DNA from: Pyronema omphalodes
Lineage: Eukaryota; Ascomycota; Pezizomycetes; Pezizales; Pyronemataceae
NCBI GenBank assembly: GCA_024516155.1
Contig: JAJJXM010000022.1
Span: 310,001-374,000, forward strand
Reading direction: 5' to 3'
Length of the DNA stretch: 64,000 nt
The notes under the pieces are model-generated. The model searched no databases, was not told the origin of the DNA, and worked only from the letters and a program-made list of their open reading frames with translations. Both the position numbers and the translations under genes were made by a program. Below, in pieces: positions 42,421-51,039 of the stretch; the stretch's first letter is position 1, and each line of letters starts with the position of its first letter.

Positions 42421-43397
42421 AGTCCCTTAGCCATTCGTTCATCACGACGGCGTTGGTTCTGAGCCTTTTGGGAAGCTGATAGGTCCATGGGGGCCGATCC
42501 GTAATTACCACCATTGGTATTCGTTGGGTGGGACGCCGGGCGAGACGGCGTGGAGCTGGAACGACTGGGGACCGAAGGAACGTGCCGCTTTGTGGTGTTT
42601 GAATGAGCTCGAATCCTATAATCTAGCTTCATACAAAGATCCACAAATTTGGTGAAGTTCTGAGGTTCTTCGGCTTGGTAAACAAGACTGGTCTGAAGGT
42701 CTCGAGAGAGTCCACGCTTCAGAGCAGCCTTCTTTGCGTTTTCGTCGTAGTTCAAGATAGCCATTAATCGTTGGAATTCTGCGTAGTATTGGCTAAACTC
42801 ACGGTTGCCCTGTTGAAGTTTATCCAATTCCGCAGATGCAGTACCAACTTGATCAGGATCTCCGAAGGCAGCTTCCAGAATTGTAATGAGAGCCTCAACG
42901 TCCTTAAGCTTAATCTTATCTGTAAGGACGTAGGGTTGAATTTGATTCTGAGCGTTGCCTTTGAGATATCCATAAGTATAACGTAGCTTATGTTGATCAT
43001 CGGTAAAACGGGAGGAGTCTCCGGCGAGCTTGGATCTGACCTTCGAGATGAAGTTCAAGAGTTCCTTGCGTTCACCAGAGAACTCAGGTGGGTGAGGTAA
43101 TTCGATGGGACGGGTATTCGGAAGGGGACCGTTCTTCGTAAGGGCTTGTAGGAGTCGAACGGAGGCGTTGGCGCTTTCGAGATCCCTTTCCAAATCGGTA
43201 ATTCGTTGAGCGTAGAGGGAGTTGTCCTTTCGAGCTTCTGTGAGTTCAGCTCGGAGGTCGTCCCTAAGTTGACAGTCTCGTTCGTATTCTTTTACGGCGT
43301 TACGGACCAATTTGATCTTCGTAGGGTCCTGTTCGACCTCCAACCTTTCGGCTTCGTTGAGGTACAGGGCCACGACGACCTTGTTGTTTTGGTCCAT
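42279..43397 (-). CDS. G3 Gag, 372 aa
   Basis: Open throughout and nearly identical to G2 Gag. It has the same core and zinc knuckle, here CLYCGSADHFKNKC, with the other differences in the Ser/Pro linker (HVPSVPS, TNTNGGNYG). It overlaps Pol in the -1 frame by 142 nt. Confidence 0.92.
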   Translation of the reverse strand: MDQNNKVVVALYLNEAERLEVEQDPTKIKLVRNAVKEYERDCQLRDDLRAELTEARKDNSLYAQRITDLERDLESANASVRLLQALTKNGPLPNTRPIELPHPPEFSGERKELLNFISKVRSKLAGDSSRFTDDQHKLRYTYGYLKGNAQNQIQPYVLTDKIKLKDVEALITILEAAFGDPDQVGTASAELDKLQQGNREFSQYYAEFQRLMAILNYDENAKKAALKRGLSRDLQTSLVYQAEEPQNFTKFVDLCMKLDYRIRAHSNTTKRHVPSVPSRSSSTPSRPASHPTNTNGGNYGSAPMDLSASQKAQNQRRRDERMAKGLCLYCGSADHFKNKCSTLAANNSRKIRLAAAEVLDIPTNPDVDQGKE

Positions 43398-43640
43398 TTC
43401 GAGGGATTAACGGAGGTGCCAGATGTTGGTTTCGTCGTTATATTGAATTCGAGTTGCTGCGTATTCGTTTCCGAGTTGTCGAGCAATTTCGATTTCGTCA
43501 AGGACGACGGGGTTTTCGAGGGAACGGAAGATCGGTAATAGATTGATGAATTCGTAGAACCAGAGGTTGTGAAGCATGTAAAGCTTGTTGTAATCGAGAG
43601 TTGACGGTAGAGCCGGGAGGTCTTGATTACACAGTTATGT
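43398..43640 (-). other. G3 leader between 5' LTR and gag
   Basis: Counterpart of 29864-30106 in G2, on the minus strand. No ORF is supported; the plus-strand frame at 43206-43538 is a shadow. Confidence 0.6.
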
Positions 43641-44779
43641 TGTAACGGCGAACAAGGGAGAGATAGCTGACGGAGAACCTGAGGGCTCTTCTCAATTATT
43701 CACTCTTGAGTTCAGTGAATATATCCTTATAATAACTTCAACGTTAGAAACTCTTAAGCTGTGTCGAGCATCAACTTAAAGACTTTCTGTGTTTAGAAGT
43801 TTAAGGAAATAAACAAAAATATCAAGGGACAAAGAGATCCAAAGACGGGAACGAGGACGAGGACGTAAACAAAGATTTCGACAAAGTATTTGAATTTGTA
43901 AATAAACAAATAACTGTGTAAGGAGAAAAGAAAAACAAAATAAACAAACAAAGAAACAATCCTCTTATATACAATTTTTCCTCCTTACACGCCGAGCCAC
44001 TACTTGCAGAATTTTCCCGAAAAATAACTAAGTAAACAACGCGGTCGCGGTTGTGGTTCTAGACGCGCTAACGCGTTCGTACCAAATTAGCGTGTTTGCG
44101 TGCACAGCCTCGTCGCGCGCTCGTTAGCGTATCTCGCGTGCGCGATAGCGTAACTCGCGTGCGCGGCAGCGTGCTTCGCGTGCGCGCTAGCGTAACCCTA
44201 AGCGTAGTCGCGCGCGCGCTTCCGTAACCCTAATCGTGCGCGTGCGTCCGTAACCCTAACCCTAGCTGTGCGCGTACGGTCACAAACCTAACCCTAGTTT
44301 GTGTGCGTGCGGGTGCAACCCTAACCCTAGTCACGTGAAACCAGATCAGCTGCGATTGGAAAGATGGTGCAATACTGATAAGGTCACATGACTAGATCTT
44401 ATCTTATCGATAAGATGATCGTGCCCTAGCCCTAGTCACGTGTGCGCACATTAGTAGACCAGTGCGCGTGCATACTGATCTACTATTGATTAGAACACGT
44501 GACCGATCTTATCTAATCGGATAAGATGATCGGTAGACCGTAGGTATGGAATTTCCGAAAAGGGATCCGAGCTGACCCCTAACCCTGGGGGTAAGTCACG
44601 TGACCTTTTTGACAATTTGGGAATTGAGCGTAACCCTAACCCAGGCGAGTGACGAGTGATGATCGAAGACCAAAGGATAATAGAAATAAATAAACAAACG
44701 AGTGCTGGATAATGAAGCGAATGATAATAGGTGAATGAATGAAGAGGAGGGGGAAGGTAATAATTCTCGAGCCGTGACA
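43641..44779 (-). repeat. G3 5' LTR
   Basis: On the minus strand it carries the same TTAGGG blocks, GATA palindromes, CACGTG boxes and TATATAAG box as the G2 LTR. At the CG-rich site near 44050 it reads GAACCACAACCGCG like G5, unlike its own 3' LTR. Confidence 0.92.
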
Positions 44780-44784
44780 AAATC

Positions 44785-45257
44785 GGTAGAGACACCCGGA
44801 TCCCGTACTCAGGGAGGGGGATAGGGTGTGGTTGCGGAGGAAAAACGTGAAGACAACTCGCCCATCCAGCAAGTTGGATTACATGCTGATGGGACCATAC
44901 ACTATCCTCGAGCGCGTGGGAACAAGAGCGTATAAATTGGACCTCCCCGCCAGTGTGAAAATACACCCAGTATTCCACATCTCATTGCTTGAGCTGGCTC
45001 AACCTACTCTTACACCGATCCCCGGGCACGTCCAACCTCCTCCCCCACCAATTGTTATCGAAGACGAAGAGGAATGGGAAGTGGAGGAGATAGTTGATTC
45101 CCGCTACCATCGAAACAGACTCCAGTATCGTGTACGGTGGACGGGATTCCCTGACCCCGACCGAACTTGGTACCCATCGGAGAACGTCACGAATTCCCCC
45201 GACGCTATCCGACGATTTCACACAACCTACCCAAGAAAACCGGCCCCAAGGTTGTAA
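44785..45257 (+). pseudogene. G6 integrase C-terminus and chromodomain, right part
   Basis: Continues G6 pol after G3. Codons CGG TAG follow the junction, so there is an in-frame stop at 44787-44789. Open frame then reads PDPVLREGDRVWLRRKNVKT, KLDYMLMGPYTILERVGTRA, HPVFHISLLELAQ and a chromodomain (LQYRVRWTGFPDPDRTWYPS), ending at TAA 45255-45257. The nonsense codon means this G6 copy was inactive, at least by now. Confidence 0.88.
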
Positions 45258-45782
45258 GAACCATGGCCAGCCCCATAAACCCCGAGAACGACCAACACTC
45301 CGGCGGCTGGTACCGCCAGGACGCCCCACCACCGACAACCACGTATCCCCCACACGATGCCCAACACTGGACCTTTTGTTACGACGACTACTGCGCCACA
45401 CATCGACAATCGAAAGAAAACCACAATTATTTTCCAACCGCTGGACGGGAAGGAACCAACGAATGTAACTGCGGACGAACGCACGATCCCGAGTTAGAGG
45501 CTGTGATCCGGAGGAAACATCTGCACGTTCGGAAGGCCTGTCGGGCCTGGCAGCGAGGAAAGAGGGTCTGCTACGACTGTGGGTTTCTGGTTAACATGGA
45601 CGGCCATGAAGCCAGATGCGGCGCCACGGGGCCTACCCGCTCCTCGACAACTCCCGCTCCGACACCGGATGAACCAACTCCCGTTCCGGAGAAGGACCAA
45701 CAACACCCCAACGGGGAACGGCCACCAACAGCACCCGAGCTGGCCTCGGAAACCTCGAGCGAGACTTTGATGGAGAAGAGGT

Positions 45783-45795
45783 CCCTGTGGTACAT
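45783..45795 (+). repeat. Left 13-bp terminal inverted repeat
   Basis: CCCTGTGGTACAT. Similarity beyond 13 bp is weak, with only a short GCATAA...ATTCC/AATCC echo inside both ends. Confidence 0.8.
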
Positions 45796-46480
45796 CAGAT
45801 CGTTATAAAGATATGCCATCAGTGCATAACTTTATTCCACGATGAGAATAAAATGTCCTCCTGCTATGCCTGACCTATCCTTCGACTACCCCCTACCTAA
45901 CCTCGTGCTAACCTCGTGCTATCCTCTGCTTAAAGCCTTAAGCTCTATCCCCCGTTTATTTCGCCCCCCCCCCACTTTATTTATGTTTTATTTCATCCCC
46001 CGACTTATTCTTAATTTATTTCACCCCCCGAGTTATTCACTATTTCCTTCACCCCCGAGTTATTCACTATTTATTTTATGACTTGTTTTATTCACTATTT
46101 ATGTTTTATCACCCGTTTATTTTCTACTCATTTTGTTGTTTTTGTGTTGCATTTTAAGCTTTCTCTCAGCGTTTAGACAACGCCAAACAAAAGGTTTATT
46201 CAACGGCATTTTTTCTAGATTTGTATGTTACAGGAAAAGAGGTACATTCAATGCATGTAATTTAATGTAGAAAAAAGAAAAAAAAATACAAACAAAAAAA
46301 AAACACAGGCAAAACAAACAACGACACTGTCGGTACATCAGCTTTTGATAAAAACAGCGGGATAAGACATACCCATGCTGGATCATTAGGTCCTGATTTC
46401 GAATAGTTTGTGGTCAGCATCACGCTGAAATTTCAATTTCTTTTTGGCCTTTTGCAGGTAGATTGTTCATTAGTACTTTT
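45796..46480. other. Non-coding left part of the inverted-repeat element
   Basis: C- and T-rich simple sequence (repeated TTCACCCCC/GAGTTATTCAC and TTTATT units, about 45950-46130), then A-rich DNA with interrupted A runs (46264-46306). No gene. Confidence 0.6.
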
Positions 46481-46735
46481 TGTGCTGAGGGATTGAAGGG
46501 GTTGATTTATTGGGGATTCGAGGGGTTGGTCAATAAATGGTGTGCTGAGGGATTGTGGTAGTTGATTCATTGGGGGATTCGAGGGGTTGGTCGAGGAATG
46601 GTGTTCTGAGGGATTGCGGTGGTTGATTTACTGAGGGATTCGAGGGGTTGATCGCAGCGGAGAAATGGTGTGCTGAGGGATTGAAGGGGTTGATCGAGAA
46701 ATGTTGTGGTGGGGGATGGTGGTGGTTGATTTATT
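46481..46735 (+). repeat. Four-unit minisatellite, about 60-bp period
   Basis: Units start at about 46481, 46541, 46602 and 46669 with TGTGCTGAGGGATTG (or TGTTCTGAGGGATTG) and share GGGGATTCGAGGGGTTGGTC. Subterminal arrays like this are common in non-autonomous DNA transposons, where transposase may bind. Confidence 0.85.
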
Positions 46736-47349
46736 ACTGTTGATGGAGGTTACAACGGAAAAATGCTGTGGCGCGGGTGGTGACAGAAATCAGGTTTCGA
46801 TGGAACTTTAGACGTGCAAAATCTTTCCCTTCCGGCTTCCAGATGTGATGTCATGTGAAAAAGCCCCCATCCATCAAGATTCAGCCCTGCAAGGGGCGCT
46901 ATCTTCCCCCCCGCTGCTACCTACCACTAGCTCCCGTTGCATCAGCTCTTCGTCTCGCTTCCCCCCACCTCGCTTCTCCACCAGCTACTACGAACTCCAC
47001 TACAAACTCGAGTTCTCAAGCTTCCCTACATTATCACGGAGATCTCGACAAATTTCACCACCTGCTCTGTCCCCCGATTTGCAGCACTCCGACCTGCAGC
47101 AATACCCAATTTCCTCAGTGTGTTCCAATCCTGTGCACCTCCCACCCCTCCCCCAATACAAGCTTCTCCCACCACGAGCAGTCCGGGAGATTCCCCGAAA
47201 CCACATCAAGAATTCACGAGTCCCTCTCCGCTAATTCCGCCTCCCTCTGCCACCATCCAAGCCGTCTGAAAGAACTCCGCCATTTTCTACTCCCCCCATT
47301 CCGCCTTCTCTCTACATTTTCTCTTTACCGGTTTCATTAAGTCCAGCCC
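46736..47349. other. C-rich stretch before the Dicer fragment
   Basis: Frames here are open on the plus strand because the DNA is rich in C and poor in G (46845-47340), giving Ser/Pro/His-rich peptides with no domain. I cannot tell whether this is decayed gene sequence or filler. Confidence 0.45.
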
Positions 47350-49320
47350 AGGATGGGGTTAGTATCAAAGTCGAGGCGCTCATAGACATTCTTCTTACTG
47401 AACATGAGAATGAGATGGATAAGGATAATATAGCGGCGTTTTCTGGATTGGTGTTTGTACAACAAACAGCTGGTACCTTGGTTTTGACGGAGATTCTCAA
47501 GCACCACCCACGCACAAAACGGATATTTAAGCCTGGTGCGATGACGGGTTCTAGTGGCTTCGACAAATTGCTCAACTTCTTAGATAAGAGTAGAAACAAG
47601 CGTCAACAATCAACTCTCCAGGATTTCCGAACGGGAAAAAAGAATCTTATTTTATTATCTCATCTTCAGTTATCGAGGAGGGACTAGATATCCAGAACTG
47701 CCACTTGGTTGTTTGCTTTGAACCACCAACGAACTTGAAGAGCTTCGTTCAACGACGTGGAAGGGCGTGGAGAAAGGAGATTTCTTATATCATCATGTAC
47801 CCTCGTGGTACCACACAAACGAAATCTAGTGACTTTGAAATCTTGGAAGAACAGATGGAAGAACTCTACAGAGATCAGTCGAGACAAGTGGACTTAGATA
47901 CTGAATGGGAGTACGATGATAAAGATCGTGAGGAGGGACATGACAAGGTTTACCGGATTGAAAACACCGGGTATGTGACTGCCTATTTCCATAATTCATG
48001 TAATTTTGCTACCGTTTTAATATCAGGGCTGTCCTCACAATGGAAAGTTTTATTCCTCATCTTTACCATTTTTGTGCATGCCTTCCACCTCAGGAGTTCG
48101 TGGATTTACGACCTCAGTTCCAGACAACGAAGTCTGTAGGCATCGATGCTAGAGTATCATGGGAGGCAGAAGTCGTCTGGCCAAACTCCATCCATCCCGA
48201 TATTCGGTGCTTTAATACAACTGAAGCCTGGCACACCGAAAAATGGGCAAAGCGTGACGTTGCCTTCGCTGCATGTATGAAGCTTCATCAGCTCGGCAAT
48301 TGGACGATAACCTGATGGATCTTGGAAAAGGAGACCGTGTACCTATGCAAGAAGCTCAAAAGAGAGCCCCTAGAGCGACTGTAGATGGTCGGGATGACAT
48401 CTGGCAATCGGTTAATAAATACTGGAGCAGTACAACCGTTGCTATGCTAACAAAATTGAAATGACGTTCTCATCAGGACAAGTTTCCACACTCGATATTC
48501 TACTACCCATCAAGCTTCCTAAAATTCCTGAGCTGAAGCTTTTTTGGTCAACGGCGGAGACTGTTCAGACTAGAATTAGCCAACATGCAAAGAGTGTTGA
48601 GAATACTCCAGAGCTCATCAAGAGAGCTAGAAATGCAACCTTCCGTCTCATTAAAAACCATCATTACAGGGCCTCGGCGGATAAATTAGACTACACCTAT
48701 CTCTTCCTCCCTGGTGAAGGGTCCGGCGAAACATGGGACCAGTTTACAAACGAATCAATTCCAGCACTCGAAGCCTATAAAAGTGGCATTGAAATGGGGA
48801 TTATCAGAGAACACGACGATATTGGAGATAGCTTAGGAGCCTTATATATTTTTGAAAGATGGCGACATGATTTGAATCCTCTTGATTTTTCGAGCAAACT
48901 CGAAGGTGAACTTCTAAAGCAACCTATTATGGAGGTTACAAAACTTACTTGACGCCGGGATTTCTTGCATGAGTCCGCTGGTCTCGGCAGAAAGGTTGAC
49001 AAAGTGTGCCACATCTTACCAAGTCATCATCGTGTCGACACTCTTCCTTGGAAATATGCTCGTCTTGGGTTACTCTTACCATTCATTGTTGACAGAGTTG
49101 AAAAGACGCTTCTTGCAGCTAGCCTTAGAAGTTACATAAAATTGGACTGGCTACCAATTGAATCGTTGCTGTGTGCAATCACCGCCTCATCTGCGCAAGA
49201 TCCAACTGACTACCAGCGCCTTGAATTCCTTGGCGACTCTGTTTTGAAAATGCTCCTAAAGATTATATTCATGGCGTGGGAAGAACTGCGAGATGTGCAA
49301 ATGGAAAAGGTCGCTCGTTG
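47350..49320 (+). pseudogene. Dicer-like (DCL-2-type) gene fragment
   Basis: A broken fragment of an RNAi Dicer. In order: helicase C domain (KVEALIDILL, SGLVFVQQTAGTLVLTEIL, TLQDFRTGKKNLI; then in another frame VIEEGLDIQNCHLVVCFEPP and FVQRRGRAW, the motif V/VI region). A dimerisation-domain-like stretch follows (SFIPHLYHFCACLPPQEFVD), then a spacer (DKLDYTYLFLPGEGSG) and an RNase IIIa start with the catalytic box [16 protein letters not shown]. The N-terminal DExD ATPase half, RNase IIIb and dsRBD are missing. The reading frame is broken by at least three stops or shifts (near 47650, 48315/48464, 48952), some of which might be introns. It lies wholly inside the inverted-repeat element. It cannot make a working Dicer. 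Confidence 0.85.
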
Positions 49321-49972
49321 ATATCTTTGTTGCCGAATGAAGTTGGCTTTTTGAAGACTTTGAAGGAGGCTAAGGTTCCGGTTGTTGAGTTTGAGTTCCC
49401 GGCAATTTTTTCGCCGGCCGCGGGGTTGTAGTTGGGGATAAATGCTGATTTATAAACAACAGGGCATATCTTCACGCATACGGTGACATCTGCAATGTTG
49501 CAGACATTGCGGAATCGATTGTCAGCGGAAATCGGAAATTATTGCATCATATGCCGGATACCTCATGAAAGAGGATAAACGAAAATTTTATCAAGGAAGT
49601 TGTGAACTATTGATTTGGGGTGGGCGAAAATATCTGTTAAGATATTCGGGTGCGCTCTGGTAATGGGGACGAAATGGTTTTTTTTTTTTACATAATTTGT
49701 GATAGTAATTCTGTTTTTGTCAATTTTTCGCTTGTGAATTCAGGGTGGTTGTTGCTTGATCTTTGAATAATTTCCGGAAGATGTTTGCAACGGCCATTGT
49801 TCAGTGAGATTACTTAAGATCGAAACTTTAATTGTGACAATGTTGCATATTTTATTCAAAGGGATAGATCGGGCAACTTTATCACCGTGATGGCATAAAC
49901 CAGGGATAGCCCTCCCGTTGCATAGAATTTTTGGTGGGGGAGGATTATATTTATGCAATTTGTATGGGCAGA
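49321..49972. other. Right part of the inverted-repeat element
   Basis: Possible further decayed Dicer sequence (NVADIAESIV near 49490, ASYAGYLMKEDKRKF near 49545, in different frames), then AT-rich DNA with a T run at 49678-49690. Too degraded to assign firmly. Confidence 0.4.
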
Positions 49973-49985
49973 ATGTACCACAGGG
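49973..49985 (-). repeat. Right 13-bp terminal inverted repeat
   Basis: ATGTACCACAGGG, the exact reverse complement of the left end, followed by the GGT duplication. Confidence 0.8.
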
Positions 49986-50074
49986 GGTACGTCCCCGTCT
50001 ACCTCATGTCCCCAAACAGGGACCCCGAACGACTCGCGATAAACCTCTCTTTTTACGGACCACCCACTGGATAG

Positions 50075-50300
50075 GAAGAGGCACCCCCGCCGACCCACAC
50101 CCCACCGCCATTCGAGGGGTCCTCGTTGCCGGAGCACTCCAGCACTGGTTTCGGAGGAGACTCTCCCCGCCGCCAACGACTATCCGGCAGATGCCGCCGC
50201 CAGAACCGCAATCACCGTCGGCAGCGACAACCCTGACCTCGTCCCCACGGGGAACCTCAGACAAGCCTCGTCGGAGTCTCGGCCTGGAGGGGGGAGCTAC
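50075..50300 (+). other. G6 region between extra ORF and 3' LTR
   Basis: A GC-rich stretch ending in the polypurine tract GGAGGGGGGAG (about 50286-50296) that primes plus-strand synthesis. The frames on both strands here are not supported as genes. Confidence 0.6.
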
Positions 50301-50512
50301 TGTCACGAACCGCTAAGGATATGCTTCTGGGAGGGATTGTAACCACAGCTGGGCTGTGGTTCGTGGGTGTGACACTGGGGATGGCGTACATCACGGTTAG
50401 GGTTTAAGCGAGGAGGTGGAGCTAGGGCTAGGCGAGGAGAGTTAGGGTTAAGCGAGGACAAGGGGGTAAGTGCGGGATGGAACGAGGAGGGTTTCCTCGA
50501 GGTTTGGAATAT

Positions 50513-50603
50513 GTTTGTATTATGTTTTGCTTATGTTTTGTATTGTGTTTTACTTATGTTTTGTATTATGTTTTGGTTTATGTTTTGTATTATGTTTTAG
50601 TTA
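50513..50603 (+). repeat. TATGTTTTGTATTATGTTTT minisatellite in the G6 LTR
   Basis: About four units of roughly 22 bp with the core TATGTTTTGTATT. AT-rich arrays upstream of the LTR TATA box (50701) may act as promoter DNA. Confidence 0.8.
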
Positions 50604-50700
50604 GGTTTGGGAGTCATGGTGAAGCGAAGGGTGTCTCATGATGGATGGAATATCTGGGGGACAGATAAGTTGGGAAATCACATGAGCACAGGGACAAAGG

Positions 50701-50709
50701 TATATAAGG
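50701..50709 (+). promoter_or_regulatory. TATA box in the G6 LTR
   Basis: TATATAAGG is the best promoter candidate of this LTR, about 330 bp before its end. Confidence 0.55.
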
Positions 50710-51039
50710 GGACATTTGTATTTCATTAGTTTAGTACGCAATCAATTATCTATCTACACAATCCTATCTACACACTGCAGTTCTATCATCTAAACCGTGA
50801 CCACAAACCCAGCCCATCCCAACATACTTACCCATCCCGGATACCCACCTATCCTCCCACCCGGATCCCCCTCCGACGATTCTACCAGAGGCAACGCTGC
50901 AGCGACATCCTGTGTACAAGGTAAGTACTGCCTGAGCCCGTGACCAACTCACCTAGAAGTCCAGAGCCGAACCCGATTGCATAGCAATCCGACGGTTGTA
51001 TCGCCTGTCGACTGTGTGTAGCCGGATTTTGACAACACC

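Larger units (their letters stand above)
37386..44779 (-). mobile_element. G3: G2-family chromovirus, minus strand
   Basis: A full-length 7394-bp copy with LTRs of 1139 bp (43641-44779 as 5' LTR, 37386-38524 as 3' LTR) and TSD AAATC (37381-37385, 44780-44784). Coding regions are almost the same as G2. Its two LTRs differ from each other at many sites, so by the usual LTR clock it is older than G2, although the LTR variants look recombined. It interrupts G6 pol. Confidence 0.93.
45783..49985 (+). mobile_element. 4.2-kb inverted-repeat element carrying a Dicer fragment
   Basis: The termini are a 13-bp perfect inverted repeat, CCCTGTGGTACAT at 45783-45795 and its reverse complement at 49973-49985. 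They are flanked by the direct duplication GGT (45780-45782, 49986-49988). Removal restores the G6 extra ORF exactly, so this is a real insertion. It contains subterminal minisatellite (46481-46735), A/T-rich DNA and a decayed Dicer-like segment. No transposase is visible, so it is non-autonomous. The superfamily is unknown: 3-bp duplications occur in CACTA and Harbinger-like groups, but the termini do not match their usual starts. Confidence 0.8.
45263..50074 (+). pseudogene. G6 extra ORF downstream of pol, 201 codons, interrupted
   Basis: An ATG 5 bp after the pol stop opens a frame at 45263-45782. It resumes exactly at 49989-50074 when the inverted-repeat element and one GGT copy are removed (606 nt, in frame, ending TAG). 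The protein has HWTFCYDDYCATHRQSKENH, a Cys pair (CNCGRTHDPELE), then CRAWQRGKRVCYDCGFLVN and HEARC, so it has several potential zinc ligands. A Pro/Thr-rich linker and a C-terminal RYVPVYLMSPNRDPERLAIN follow. I do not recognise a characterised family. Its place between pol and the 3' LTR suggests an accessory nucleic-acid-binding function, but that is inference. Confidence 0.75.
18595..51034 (+). mobile_element. G6: chromodomain Gypsy element, deleted and heavily nested
   Basis: An LTR retrotransposon inserted in LINE ORF2 with TSD ACACC. What survives of G6 itself is a 5' LTR stub (18595-18663), part of integrase (37141-37385 and 44785-45257), an extra downstream ORF (45263-45782 and 49989-50074), a polypurine tract and the complete 3' LTR (50301-51034). 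Gag, protease, RT and RNase H are missing. They were lost together with parts of the Copia and G5 elements, apparently in a deletion whose junction is at 37140/37141. Orientation is plus. Confidence 0.85.
50301..51034 (+). repeat. G6 3' LTR, complete
   Basis: Starts TGTCACGAACCGCTAAGG and ends GGATTTTGACA, 734 bp, followed by TSD ACACC. It contains a TATATAAGG box at 50701 and a T-rich minisatellite. Confidence 0.9.

Noticed and set aside
46481..46735. CRISPR-like array
   Set aside because: Unit spacing is about 60 bp without distinct spacers, in a eukaryotic transposon; a simple minisatellite.
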